Shown here: one piece after another, positions 1 through 11,607 of the stretch
Layout of the letters: the number at the start of each line of letters is the position of its first letter
How positions within the stretch are numbered: the first letter of the stretch is position 1
Source of the DNA: Aplectana chamaeleonis
Taxonomy: Eukaryota > Nematoda > Chromadorea > Rhabditida > Cosmocercidae
NCBI GenBank assembly: GCA_029168955.1
Contig: JAPDOI010001924.1
Span: forward strand, 59,035-123,034
DNA length: 64,000 nt
Reading direction: 5' to 3'
The notes under the pieces: generated by a model
What the model saw: the letters and a program-made list of their open reading frames with translations, nothing else
Told to the model about the DNA's origin: nothing
The model's database searches: none
Position numbers and translations under genes: made by a program

Positions 1-374
1 GTTAAGTTCATCATTTGCTAACCCTGGGATAGGAGCTCTCTGCACAGAGAGCGAGGAGTTGTACCGTTTTTGCAGTTCAACGCTTCACGCTACTCAATTC
101 AAGCGAAGCAGTCCCGAGCAGGGATGTGCGGAATTTTCTCTTTTCTGTTTTCTGCCCATTTTTGGCCATTTTTTTCTGTTTTCTGTAAAAATGGGCAAAA
201 ATCGGACAGAAAACAGAAAAAACACGATTCGCGATTTGGAGCAGAAATGCCCTAGAAAAAAGTGAATTTAAAGGATTTAGCAAATCTAAGCCGATAGGTT
301 AAGGGTGTACTTCACCCAAACTCTTTGCAGTTCCTCCACCCCAGACGCTTTTATCTCGCTGTAGTGGTTATCCA

Positions 375-460
375 TTAGGGCACGTGTGGCGTGGTGGGAG
401 GTAACGGTGCCGTTCGCTGTACACGGTCGGGTTCGATCCTCGCCGAGGTGAACCAAACCA
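375..460 (+). ncRNA. tRNA-like (SINE-type) remnant inside the hAT element
   Basis: GGTTCGATCC at about 430 fits the pol III B box, and a GTGGCGTGGTGGGAGG stretch about 40 bases upstream is A-box-like. The same section of the related element at 29613-31430 (minus strand, near 31105) carries GAGTTCGATACTCG. I cannot fold it as a good cloverleaf, so it is a tRNA-derived relic at best rather than a working tRNA. Confidence 0.35.
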
Positions 461-1370
461 ACCAACCCTCCGGGGTCCTTCAATTGGTAACGGATTCATG
501 TAGGGAGATCAAGGCACTCGTTGGGAAGTCGGCTGGTCCCTGCAAGCCACTAAATAAGCACGAAAACCATTCCTCTGAAAAAATTACCGCGTCAGTGCCG
601 GGAAAGTACCGCGATCCTTGACTGTACCGCGATAGTTCCGCGATAGTGCCGCAGCGGCTCCGTGATCAGGAGATTCTGCTGCCGTGTCTTGAGCCTCGAT
701 ATCGCCGCGATAGTACCGCAGCGGCTTCGCGTTAGAACCGCGCCGGCTCCGCGAGGATGCAGCAGCGAACCCGCGTGGAGTAGGATGTACTGTCCTGTGT
801 GGTGAAACGAAACTGTTGAGGGTTCAATATACTCAATTTCGAGGTACATTCCGTATTTCCTTGTGCGCGAAAGCGGCGGTAAGCTCTGTCCTTATCACAC
901 AAAGGACGAAACTACCCTAGGTGCGAATTTTCGTTTTCACAATTAGCCCCCCCCCACCCCAGTTGTCTTATAATTCTCAAATAACTTCATATCAGACACT
1001 CTCCCGGAGCCGTTGCGGCGTCATCGCGGAGCCGAGACGGCACTGTCGGGTCCCCGCTACGGCTCCGTGGTCGTGTCGCCGCGGCTCCGCGATAGTGCCG
1101 CTTCGGTGCCTGCACGCGCCAAGGCGGCGCTATCGCGGAGCCGCAGCGGCAGTTTCTCTCAGAGTCAAGCTTCTACGAATACGACGTCTAATGCGCTGCG
1201 CAATCCAATAGGGATTCAGAAAGCCGATTTCTTATTTTTATCTTATAGTGGATACTCTTACCCAGAGGTTTATCGTTGACGAACCCCTCAAATGTAACGG
1301 AAAACAGTGAAGTGAAAGGAAAAATGCATTGTGACCTTATACTAACAATAACAAGCCATGAATACTACTC

Positions 1371-1615
1371 AGGCGATTCTCGGCTGCGAGCCGCACAGAA
1401 CAGCAATCGGAGCCGCCTGACAGTTCGGCTCGTTCTCCCAATCTCCGGGCTACTGCTGTTGCTATTCGGGCGAACTGGAGCAGCCCGGACAGCAACAGCG
1501 GTGGCCCGTAAAGCACCAGCAGTGGCCCGGACAGCAACAGAAGCCGACCCGCAGATTGGGAGAACGAGCCGAACTATCAGGCGGCTCGGGGCCGATAATC
1601 GCCTGGGTAAGTACT
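1371..1615. repeat. Palindromic MITE-like insert within the hAT element
   Basis: Ends CAGGCGATTCTCGGC and GCCGATAATCGCCTG, continued inside by GAACGAGCC/GGCTCGTTC and by GGCCCGGACAGCAACAG-type repeats. No convincing target duplication is seen in the flanks. Confidence 0.55.
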
Positions 1616-2387
1616 TAACGCCCGCTATTCAAACCCGCTCCCCAGCGTACCTGCTTTGGTGGAGCGGGGTAATGTTAGCCCCAACTGTGCCATGCGAGTA
1701 AATTCTAAATACGTGTTACAACTTATTGCAAAGCAGATGGTACAGAATTCAAATAAGATGAAGCGCCAAGAAATTAGGGGTGAGGCTATAAGGCAGGTGA
1801 TAATTCTGCCACAGCGGTACGAGAGGCTCTCAGCGTGGAGCGAGCAGCGCGTCAGGTCAGTTATACTCTAACAGCACAGGCGCGCGGTGCGGGCGTGACT
1901 TTCAGCTCTGAGGAGTAGTACAGTGTTCAAACCAGCAGTTATCCCACAATCAGTGTCAACATACATATGTACACCAAGGAACGGAAAGCTCGCTCCGACT
2001 CCTTGCACAGACAACATACGTATTGAGCTTCTAATAGAGTGAAAGGGGAAAAGGAGGGTTCGATGAACATTAGTCATCTCATCGCACTCATAATCTGCAT
2101 TTCTTGAGCGTCTATACTTTTTGCTCTGGCCAACTGTAAGGATTTGAAAATTCAATGAAAGAAACATAGATCAGTCAAAAAATGTATAAAAAAAGTTGAA
2201 TGTTTTGAAAAAATTCGTTTAGTGTACGCTGAACACCCGTTATTGACTTTTTTTTAAATTTTCTGTTTTCTGGTTTCTGTTTTCTGCCCATTTTTGGAGA
2301 TTTTTTTCTGTTTCCTGTTTTCTGTCAAACTAGATTTTCTGTTTTCTGTTTCCAAAAATATTTTTTCCGCACATCCCTGGTCCCGAG

Positions 2388-4404
2388 CAGGGCTGGGCAC
2401 GCGTCCCGGTTAACCTTAGGGGGGTGCATATTGGACGTTGCAGAGAGGGCAAAGGGAGGTGCCTAAACCGGACACCAAAAAAAAACGAAGTGCGTGTTCT
2501 GTCGAATTTCAGGAGGAAGATAATACACGATTCTGTTCTGGTTTGTCACTTCTTCTTCTCCGCTTTTTAAGACAAACACTTACAGAATTAAAATTATTGA
2601 TAGATATGCAGTTGGTGTTCGCAATAATTCATGGTTGCTGTCAGAGCTTCTCATCAACAACTCTATGAATTAAAAATCATGTATAATTTCTTTGATTGCT
2701 TCGATGAAGGAATAAACACTACTCTGTTATCTAGTAGCAAGTAAGGATTGAAGTGGTGTAATGTTTCCTCCAGTGATTACGCTTCTGGTTACCGATTAGA
2801 AATGAAGATACAAAGACAGCGCTCAGACGCGCTATCGTCCACGTTCAGAAAAGGATTAGTGAACTTCTGTGTTATGGCAGACTAAAAATACAGATATCAC
2901 GGCCAATATAAAAACTATCCAACGGAATTTCGTCTATGAGAATGACTTATGAATAGAGCCGACTGTAAAAATTGAAGACTGTAAGTTCCAGTGAAAGAAG
3001 CAAATAATCGTATCTTCCTACTTGAGAAGTACCCTATACATAAAAACTCGAATTTTATCCAGCTTGAATGCCGCGATTCCTTTGAGACTGGGCTCGCCGT
3101 TTGATATGGTGTTTCTCCGCAGCTACACAGCGCACGCGGGAGTTTACGCGCGCACATTATTAATTAAAAGTGTGTTTTATTACAGAACGGGGAGGAGAAA
3201 AGAATCGAAAGTGGAGTCAATGAAAGAATGCAGAAATAGGATGCTTTCAATGTAACCATTTCAGAAATTTAATGTGAATAAACTAAATTGGAGCAGGGTG
3301 AATCTTTCGGACTTGACAAGGTTCATTCAAATGAACTTTGTTGATTAAAAACAGCATTAACCATGAGAACGAAGAGCATTGCGAGAAAGAGGAGAATCTG
3401 GCAAACATTATAGTAACGGAAGCTTTTATATTCAATGTGATTTAAGGACCTTAAAACTCGTCCCGGTTTGTCCCGGTTTTCGGGGTAAAACCGGGACGAG
3501 ATTTAAGGTCCTTAAATCACATTGAAAAACGATCTTGCTGAAGCTTAACTGTTTGCCAGATTCTCCTCTTTCCCACAATATCCTTTGCTCGCATGTTTAA
3601 TGCTACTTTTGATCAGCTAGGTTCGTTTGAAATAAACTTGTCATGGCTAAATACTTACCCATGCTCCAACTTTGTTTGTTTACATTACATTTCTAAAATG
3701 GGTACATCCAGAATAGACAATTTTCATCATCTTTCATTTCCTTCGGTTTCAATCGTTTTCTCTTCCGCGTTCTGTAATAAAATAGATTTTTTTATTAATA
3801 TTGTGTGCGCGTCCACTCCCGTGTGCACTGTGTAGCTTCGTACACACACCATATCGCACGGCGAGCCGAGTCTCTAAGGGATTGCAGCATTCTATGTGGG
3901 TGAAAATCGGGTTTTCCACTCCCTAAGCGTCTCATCAATCTCTGCATGATTCCACAATACAAAATAATTCTGAAAATTTCTTCATCAGAACGATCAAACA
4001 CGGATTAATCCTTCATACATAGGTTCATGAAAACATTCGATAGAAAACATTAATTACTGCAATAAAAGTAGCTCTGTTAGTGTTTGTAATTGCTGAATTG
4101 TAATGAATAAAAAATTGTTTTATCTTTTGTCACAACCTACCTTCTTATAAAAAATTTTATTCTTAAGATTGTTTGGAAGTTTAAAAATTACACTACCTTT
4201 TTGTTGACGTTTTCGGAATTTTCTTTATTCAGTGCGTTTTTTATACTCTGGTTTATCAAAATAAGGAAGTCAAGATCATGGCTGTTGTGCTCGACTTCTC
4301 GGAAAACAGCCGATTTCTATTTCCCATAGGGGGGTGCCTGAGAATTACCGAGCTAAGGGGGGTGCATATTCAAAATCGCCATGCCGGGACGTGTGCCCAG
4401 TCCT
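2388..4404. mobile_element. Fold-back hAT element (copy A), 2.0 kb
   Basis: Termini CAGGGCTGGGCACGCG and CGTGTGCCCAGTCCTG; target duplication GTCCCGAG at 2380-2387 (shared with the neighbouring element) and 4405-4412. The whole element is a giant imperfect hairpin: 3020-3470 mirrors 3490-3990, with the centre near 3475 (CCCGGTTTTCGGGG). No coding capacity is seen. The second full copy is at 37531-40595 and a truncated one starts copy C. Confidence 0.82.
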
Positions 4405-4483
4405 GGTCCCGAGTGGAATTAAAGCCGCAGAAAGCGAGATAACTCCTCCCTCGGTGTGTAGAGAGCCCTTCTCCCGCAAACCC

Positions 4484-5746
4484 TGGATTCAGCAATTTGG
4501 GTTGGGTTAAATGAGAGCACAACGGCGGTAATACTCGTTCTAAACCCAACCCAATCGACAAACCCAGAGTTAGCACAATGATGAATATGGCCTCTGGGGA
4601 AGTTGGAGAACGTTTCGCAACTACATTGGAATTAGTCGAGATACGGGGGATTCCAATGCCCTTTATGAATCGGAAAGAGCGGCTGGCCATGGAAGCGATC
4701 CATTGAATGAGTACCAAGAGTGAGAAACATATACCTAATCTTGTCACAATAAGAGATAACTTTACGACCGACTAAATCTATGTAGGATAAAAAGCGAAAA
4801 CGCGAGAAGAGGCTCAAATAAAACCACTCCAGAGGTTTTGCAAGCGTCTAGATTGAAAAGCTGTCGCCAGTTTTTTTTTACGCGGTTCAGCTTCAAATTA
4901 TGGGCGAAAAACAGGGTAACTAATCTAGAACTGGGTGGGAGCCTGAGAATAGGAATATGCTTTTCTGAACCACCTAGTTTGTGGAACTGGTGGAGAAACG
5001 AGTGGGGGGTGGGGTTATCCTCAGCGTCGGCCAATCGTCAAAGGTCTCCACATCCATTGAAAACAGCATACGCGCTCGAAAAGTGTTTGAGATAGTGACC
5101 GTAATTGCGCAGCTCCTGATAAAATGCTCGCGTCGTTGGGGGCTTCAAAAACGAGTCTAGATTACCGTATCTGAGGCTTATTGAGCTAGCAAAGTATGCG
5201 GTCTCCTCCCTAAATACAAACTTCTCCAGAATGAATTCTCGAAATCCGTCTATTGAGCAAATTTTCCATGCTTCCAACAACGTAAGCGTTCTAGTCTGGC
5301 GTCTATTGGCCTCGCTACCTCAACGATTTTGTCGCTGGCTTCTCTTTCTCCATCGAGGGCGTTTGTTGCGGATTAACTCATCCACTTCCATTCCAGTAAA
5401 AGTACAACCCATTATTTCTTAAATCACATCGAGTTTTCGTTGTTTTTTCGACAGTTCACACTACGACCAACTCGAAACTTTATATTGATGACAAAAATCG
5501 ATATCATTCTTGAACGTGTATGCTGCCTTTGAGGCAACGCCGGAATGACTTTAGAAGGACGAATCCCGCTCTGTACTCGTAGTATCTCCACCAGAGTCTG
5601 ATCGTCTATGACGATTCTAAGAAATTCATATTTGAAAACAGAGTAGAAAAAAAAGGTTTCTTATGATTGTAACTCCACAATGAATTGTCACACTAGTTAT
5701 GTTTAATGGTCTGCAACACCGAAAACTCTCCTAGAACAAGGAAGCA
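4484..5746. repeat. Carrier repeat sequence, copy A, left part
   Basis: Sequence repeated at 40674-41940 (B), 45507-46770 (C) and inverted at 60.8-62.1 kb (D). On the minus strand a protein-like frame (CSIDGFRE, FLKPPTTRAFYQELRNY, FNGCGDLFLADAEDN in copies B and C) is open in three copies. Most differences I compared between A and B change amino acids (Phe/Ile, Glu/Asp, Gly/Arg, Val/Ala), which argues against present coding. Family not recognised. Confidence 0.6.
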
Positions 5747-5774
5747 GTCTCTATTATACATGGGCATTCGACCC

Positions 5775-6310
5775 AAGTTTTCGAATGAATGAATAATTCG
5801 AATACGGCCATTTCAAAAATTCCGAATAAATGAATACATTCGAATAATGCCTTTTTAAAAATCCCGAATAAATGAATATATTCGAATAAGGCGTTTTCAA
5901 AATTCCCGAATAAATGAATATATTCGAATAAGGCGTTCTCAAAATTCCCGAATAAATGAATATATTCGAATAAGGCGTTTTCAAAATTCCCGAATAACTG
6001 AATACATTCGAATAATACCTTTTAAAAATTCCCGAATAAATGAATACATTCGAATAATGCCTTTTAAAAATTCCGAATAAATGAATACATTCGAATAATG
6101 CCTTTTAAAAATCCCGAATAAATGAATACGTTCGAATAATGCCTTTTAAAAATCCCGAATAAATGAATAAAGCCTTCTCAGAATTTCCGGAATGAATGAA
6201 TACATTCGAATAAAGGCGTTTTCAAAATTCCCGAATAAATGAATATATTCGAAAAGTAGACCAACTATTCGAATATTCGAATCTATTCGAATATTCGAAT
6301 AATATTCGAC
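5775..6310. repeat. About 42-bp minisatellite, left end of hAT-like element
   Basis: Roughly eleven to twelve degenerate units built on CATTCGAATAATGCC and TCCCGAATAAATGAATA, spacing 41-42 bp (for example TTCGAATAAGG at 5881 and 5923). The array fades into ATTCGAATATTCGAAT near 6290. Confidence 0.9.
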
Positions 6311-7523
6311 ATTTCGAAATCAAGGTCAATATCACCCCGGAACTTCGACTTCCGAAGAAACTAAGAGGCTGTTTTTATCGTGAACTACCTTCAAGACGAG
6401 AACACTAACAAGGAAACTACTAATAGCCAAAGTGGCAGTCCCACATAAACTGTACTTTTCTAGAACACTTTGAACCTAGGGCCCGAATATGCCTTTCACA
6501 GCTGAATAGTCACTGAAAAAAATCGTAATAGAAATTCTCCCGTTTTGCATACCTATTGTACCATCCAAAAACGCATACTGATCTTTCGAGAAGCTGAAAA
6601 CGGTCAATCGTGTTCAGCGCACAAAACAACCCCCCTGGACAAAGCTCGGGCAAAAGCACTTTTTCCAGAGCTTCCACGAAGTGATACCATTTCCCAAATG
6701 TACCAATTTTCGGTTGAACGTTAACCTAAATCAAGTAGGGCTTCAGAAAGCGTTGAAGAAAAACATTTCAGATTTGACCTTGAATTCCCCTAGAGGTGGT
6801 GGGTGGTGGGGGGGGGGTTGTTTTGGGTGCTGATCACGAAGCTGAGGTTTCTTTGTCGATTGTCGACTAAATTCGTTCAAAGCTTCTCATCGGGAGGGAA
6901 CTTTGATTGCAAAATGCGACTTTTGACGTTTTCCGGAGCGCTACGATGTTGCTCAAATCGTTTCTTTGAGGGTTATTTGTAGTGATCAACGCTTATTTGA
7001 TGCAGTATATCGATTTTTTGACAGCTTGCGGTAGAATACGGTGGGTATGCGGTAGTTTGGTTAAAGTCTCGGATTTGACTCAAAATTGCTATGCGGAGGT
7101 AATTCGGGGTGCTGAATGCGAATTCCATGCCGATGGTGGTTGAGAGATCGCCGCGACGAACACACGTGGCACACACGCAAGCGAGGAGGTAATGATAGTC
7201 ATGAACATCGATCAAGTGATATCACGTTAGATCGCTGCGTCGTGGCTATCTCTCGCCCAGTGATCGACGATACAAATATTGCCCTAAAGCAAATTATTCG
7301 AAAAGGTGATGAGCATCAAGATAGCAGAATATTCGAAAAGAAGAGGAGAATAAGCGCGGCGAGAGAAATTTCTGCAGAATATGAGTTTGAGTTGCATAAC
7401 TTGTCTTCGCTTCTCATGTTTAATTCTTATATTTGCGTTTCGTATATGTGTATACAGAATCAATTTCGAAATTCAAAGAAAGGAGACCAGTGACGGAGGG
7501 GTTCAAAATCGGAGGAGATTGGC
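6310..7523. other. Unassigned interior of the hAT-like element
   Basis: No recognisable gene. Contains a G-run (about 6790-6820) and a 125-codon plus-strand frame at 7116-7493, rich in Arg and Lys, without a known motif. Confidence 0.4.
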
Positions 7524-7527
7524 TTAA

Positions 7528-8012
7528 AGGCAGTGTTCACGACAATCTTCGATTTTGAGATTTCTAGCCAAATCGATTGTTTGGCTTCCGGGTAGAACTG
7601 AAATGACGAAGAAATCGAGAAAAACGCCCTAGAAAGGCACCAAATCCTTTATTCTCACTCCACCTTTTTACTCTCACTGGAACTGTTCGTTGTGACAATG
7701 AAATCTTTTGTAGACCCGTCCCTTGCGATTCTCTGCTCTCTACTGCTCCTTCCTTTCCTTCGGATCCTAACTAATACCGTTTTGCCTGAAATATTCTTCC
7801 ATTTTTGATTAGCCCCATTTTTTACCGGTCACAACCACCGTGAGCATGTTCATCCAGTCGGACATCTAGTCCAGGCCAGAGAAAAATGTCACTGAAATAC
7901 GACGTTTTAATGCGTTTCTCGCCGTTTCTTCGTAATTTATGTAACTCTTGGAGGGTAACGCTTTGTTTTATGTGAAAAAACTCGGAAATGAAAATCATCG
8001 TGAACACTGCCT
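7528..8012. mobile_element. TTAA-flanked MITE, 485 bp
   Basis: Inverted termini AGGCAGTGTTCACGA and TCGTGAACACTGCCT, flanked by TTAA on both sides (7524-7527 and 8013-8016). It shares the AGGCA start and TTAA preference with the elements at 15232, 38658 and 39313. No coding capacity. Confidence 0.75.
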
Positions 8013-8159
8013 TTAACTAGCTCCCACAATGGGGGACAGGGGCAGCCACACTTTCGTGGATACCCTCTATCCACCATTACGGCGGCGACGGCTTAAAATA
8101 ATGGGAGCAGGAGAACACACTATTGATTTCGCGGAGGCGGCCCAGCGCCAATTGGCGAC

Positions 8160-9056
8160 GGTTACTCAGAAAAATGAAAACAAGTTACTTGTAACATAAA
8201 AACCCGAAAACAAGTTACTTGTAACATATCTAAGCCGATGTAAGTTACTTGCGACTTTTATTGTGCCATTTAAGTTACATGTAATATATTGGAGGTGAAA
8301 TGCCAGCGGTTTCCTGTCGATATGTTGCATGTAACTTTAATGAGAAAGCTGAAACAGGCAGCAGCGACTGTTTATCCATACGTGTTCCATCTCATTGTTT
8401 TGCCAGTAGAAATGCTCTGCGAGTTTCAACAAGTTTCAACTTGCCAACTTCCTGCGTATTCAGTGCTAAAAACGATGGGATAAACTGTCGCTGCTGCCTG
8501 TTTAGGAGGCCCCAACTTAAATGGCTTGAGATAAGTCGCAGGTAACTTACATCAGCTTAGATATGTTACAAGTAACTTGTTTTCGATTTCTGAGAGGATA
8601 CTGGGTGCAGTGCGCCTCCGATATGTTCCATGTAACTCAAACGTCACAATATAAGTCGCAAGTAACTTAAATCGACCAAGAAGATGTTTCCAAGGGAAAT
8701 GTACGACGCACTCGCGAGGTCGGCTTTACGACTGGCGTTGATGTTGGTTCAACTACCCTAGTTTGAGGTACTTGGCCCCACACCAGCATGGGAGGCCCTG
8801 CACAGCATTTTTTCGCGTAGTTTGTGGTCTGGAACACGCTCTCTGCGTCGCGTGTCGTCTGCGTCACGTTATGGCCTTCATAATGAAAATATAAATGTAA
8901 GTTACATGTAACATAAGTGTAACTTACATGTAATATAAATTTAAGTTGCATGTAACATAAATGTATGTTACATGTAATATAAATGTAATTTACTTGAGAC
9001 ATTCAAGTAAGTTACAGTTATATTACAAGTAACTTGTTTTGTTTTTTCTGAGTACC
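8160..9056. mobile_element. Palindromic element with AAGTTACTTGTAAC motifs
   Basis: Termini GGTTACTCAGAAAAA and TTTTTTCTGAGTACC, then ACAAGTTACTTGTAACAT at both ends. Variants of that motif (AAGTTACATGTAAT, ATGTTACAAGTAACTTG) recur a dozen or more times across the arms. An inner inverted pair uses AACAGGCAGCAGCGAC. No clear target duplication. Nested in the 5755-9942 element. Confidence 0.65.
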
Positions 9057-9284
9057 AGTCCAGCCTGTTGCGGCAACTTCGGATAGCGCCGCCCCTAATC
9101 GATATGCGTTGGTGCTTGTGTACACCGCGCAACGGGAGACCTGCACACAAGAACGAACAGCGGAAATGTTACTCACAAAACTGGATAGCTCAATTTGCGA
9201 AAAGATTCTTTGAATGGTTTCTGTTTCAAAGGTAGAGGAAATAGGTTTTGTCTAATTCGAATGTGAGGCTTTTTTTTCCGAGTA

Positions 9285-9925
9285 TTCGAATAAATCCGAA
9301 ATTTAAATTCTCGAATAAATCGAATATTCGAATAAATCCAAAAAATCAATTCTCGAATAAATCGAATATTCGAATAAATCCAAAATTTAAATTCTCGAAT
9401 AACTCGAATATTCAAATAAATCTAAAATTGAAATTCCCGAATAAATCGAATATTCGAATAAATCCAAAATTTAAATTTTCGAATAAATCGAATATTCGAA
9501 TAAATCCAAAAATTCAATTCTCGAATAAATCGAATATTCGAATAAATCCAAAAATTCAATCCTCGAATAAATCGAATATTCGAATAAATCCAAAATTTAA
9601 ATTCTCGAATAACTCGAATATTCAAATAAATCTAAAATTGAAATTCCCGAATAAATCGAATATTCGAATAAATCCAAAATTTAAATTTTCGAATAAATCG
9701 AATATTCGAATAATTCCAAAAATTCAATTCTCGAATAAATCGAATATTCGAATAAATCCAAAAATTCAATCCTCGAATAAATCGAATATTCGAATAAATC
9801 CAAATTTTGAATTCCCGAATGAATCGAATATTCGAATAAACCCCAAAATTGAAATTCCCGAATGAATCGAATATTCGAATACTCGAATATTCGAATTATT
9901 CGAATATTATTCGAATAATTATTCG
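9285..9925. repeat. 42-bp minisatellite, right end of hAT-like element
   Basis: About 14-15 units of roughly 42 bp containing TCGAATAAATCGAATATTCG and AATAAATCCAAAA. As 42 bp is 14 codons, frames stay open on both strands and give a 205-codon run with a 14-residue period; it is not a gene. Confidence 0.92.
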
Positions 9926-10071
9926 ATTCGGTCCCAAGTCTAGTCTCTATAGCATCATGGCGATTTCAAACGAGATTACCAGTCATTATTTCTATAGGTC
10001 ACCTAGAAGCTCTAATAATGGCAGACTTAGACTTTTCTCAGGCTTCTCTTACTCCCATCGAGGCACATAAA

Positions 10072-10322
10072 GTTTGTCTGAAAAGAAGGCTGCCCCCCAT
10101 GCGGTCGGTGTGCGTGTCGAGCGGCCGTCAGATTTTTCGGCGTCACGTCACAATGAAGACATTTCCGACTTGTAAACAGATCAGCAGGAACAATAGACGA
10201 ATATTTAACAGTATCCTAGTCAGCTGATTGCAGCCGTGAAGAGGCTTGTCCTGAAATAACTTCGCGACGGTCACTCGACCCGCGCGCCGACCCCATGGTC
10301 GGACAGTCTCATTCAGACACAC
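10072..10322. mobile_element. MITE with GTKTGTCTGAA termini, copy A
   Basis: Left end GTTTGTCTGAA, right end ATTCAGACACAC; the arms continue about 60 bp (CGGTCGGTGTGCGTGTCGAG facing CTCGACCCGCGCGCCGACC). TA lies just outside both ends, so a TA target as in Tc1/mariner is plausible. Further copies at 42062, 46893 and 60401; relatives at 25438 and 27610. Confidence 0.7.
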
Positions 10323-10330
10323 CTAATATA

Positions 10331-10532
10331 TAGTGGAGTCCACCAAGAAGTTCTCATTCACTTATCAATAAAAAGCGGTCGGCTGGGGATCAATGTGCAT
10401 GAATCCCATACCAGCACGCTCGATACCGATTGCGCGACAGCGGTTGTGCTGCAACGAGTTTCATGTTCATTGATCTCCAATCGACCGCTTCTCATTGATA
10501 AGTAAATGAGACACTCTTGGTGGACTCCACTA
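10331..10532. mobile_element. MITE with AGTGGAGTCCACC termini, copy A
   Basis: Fold-back with ends TAGTGGAGTCCACCAAGA and TCTTGGTGGACTCCACTA and arms through ACTTATCAATAAAAAGCGG and CCGCTTCTCATTGATAAGT. It lies nine bases after the previous MITE in all four carrier copies, so both were present before the carrier was duplicated. Confidence 0.7.
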
Positions 10533-11069
10533 TCGGTTTCGAGATATGGGGAGTCCAATCATTGTAACTGAAATTTTCTGAGGAAGAAATTCGTAGTAAA
10601 CAGTGATTTCAGTCTGGTTTGAGAGTGAATCTGAATGATTGCATTGGTTCTGCACCCTTTGGAATCATTTCGACTACAATTTGCACTTCGATGCAGTAGA
10701 GAACTGATGGAAAAGGATGAAATGAGGATTGAAAAAGCTCTGTGAATATTCGTTTGCTGACGGACAGCGAACGCAGTGAAAGGATAAAGATGGATGGAAG
10801 AATAATGACTAGCGCCTCCCATTTATCAAAGATGCAGGCGTATAATGCAATTAGAACATAATTTTCACCTCTTTGTATTACGTTGATTTGCGTGATCGGG
10901 CATGATATATGTCGGCCCAAAGTATTGCATCATTATGACTCTTGAGTTGCATCATTTTTTGTTTTCTTTCTATCCTTATAACGTGCGGCCGCTCAATCAC
11001 TTGATTTACGACCAATGATTCACACCACTCATAAATTCTTAATTTGTCGTTTAACGCGGCGAGTGCCGA
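10533..11069. repeat. Carrier repeat, copy A, middle part
   Basis: Repeated at 42524-43060, 47354-47890 and inverted at 59.6-60.2 kb. On the minus strand a frame reads SALAALNDKLRIYEWCESLV and VIRIERKQKMMQLKSHNDAI, and the neighbouring frame gives a hydrophobic stretch (YVLIALYACIFDKW). Protein-like but unrecognised; the frames shift between copies. Confidence 0.5.
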
Positions 11070-11607
11070 CTGGGGACTCAACTTAGGGTCCGAATCATTC
11101 CTTCTCGGATAGCCGACCAGATACTCGAGATTCGGATAATCCTATATCCGAAAATTTGAAAAAACACATTATCTGAATCTAGGCCATTATCCGAAGGGTC
11201 GAAAATTCGGATAAAATCGGATAAATTTCGGGTGAAATTTCCGGTAAAATCGGATAATTTTCGGATGAAATAGGATAATTCTCTGATAATATCTGATAAA
11301 TTCGGATAAAATTGAACTCGGCCACGCCCATTTTTCCGTACCGCCTTCTATTTAGTATATCAACCCAGGGTTTTCCTCCTCCTTCCGAAATCGCAAGAGT
11401 CGTTGGGGCGCGGAAAAATGGCCATGGTCAAGTGAGATGACCAGTGGCTAGTTATTCAGTATAGAAAATTTTTGTACAGTCGCTTTGCATACTTTTTATT
11501 AGCTAGTTGTCCAGAAAACCCTGTGCATGGATAATAATGTGCATCCCAACGACGATAGATTAATTGAAGATTTGTTTTCATATTTTTATTAATATGCATA
11601 TATGAAT

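Larger units (their letters stand above)
119..2379. mobile_element. Non-autonomous hAT element, 2261 bp, with 8-bp TSD
   Basis: Termini CAGGGATGTGCGG and CCGCACATCCCTG are inverted repeats beginning CAGGG as in the hAT superfamily. The 8-bp target duplication GTCCCGAG is perfect (111-118 and 2380-2387). Copy B at 37523 shows the same site without this element. The ends are rich in TTTTCTG heptamers. No transposase frame is visible. The interior holds a tRNA-like stretch (about 375-460), CCGCGATAGT-rich inverted arrays (590-760 and 1005-1150) and a palindrome at 1371-1615. A relative in the opposite orientation is at 29613-31430. Confidence 0.88.
25..4475. mobile_element. Small palindromic hAT-like MITE, split by two later hAT insertions (copy A)
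   Basis: Ends GGGATAGGAGCTCTC (left) and GAGAGCCCTTCTCCC (right), flanked by GCTAACCC (17-24) and GCAAACCC (4476-4483). Its own sequence is only about 150 bp and matches the intact copy at 34950-35104 on both sides of the inserts; the middle is interrupted at GTCCCGAG by the elements at 119-2379 and 2388-4404. The inverted carrier copy D (near 62120) has a single GCTAGTCC with no element, i.e. an empty site. Confidence 0.8.
5755..9942. mobile_element. hAT-like element, 4188 bp, with 42-bp repeats at both ends
   Basis: Inserted in carrier copy A with a perfect 8-bp duplication GTCTCTAT (5747-5754 and 9943-9950); copies B (41934) and C hold the single uninterrupted site. Termini TATACATGGG and CCCAAGTCTA. 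Immediately inside each end lies a minisatellite rich in the palindrome ATTCGAAT (5775-6310 and 9285-9925). The interior contains at least two further elements (7528-8012 and 8160-9056). I see no transposase frame; a 125-codon plus-strand frame at 7116-7493 resembles nothing I know. Confidence 0.85.

Noticed and set aside
9248..9865. 205-codon frame with FSNKSNIRINPK repeats
   Set aside because: Product of the 42-bp minisatellite; the opposite strand is open as well.
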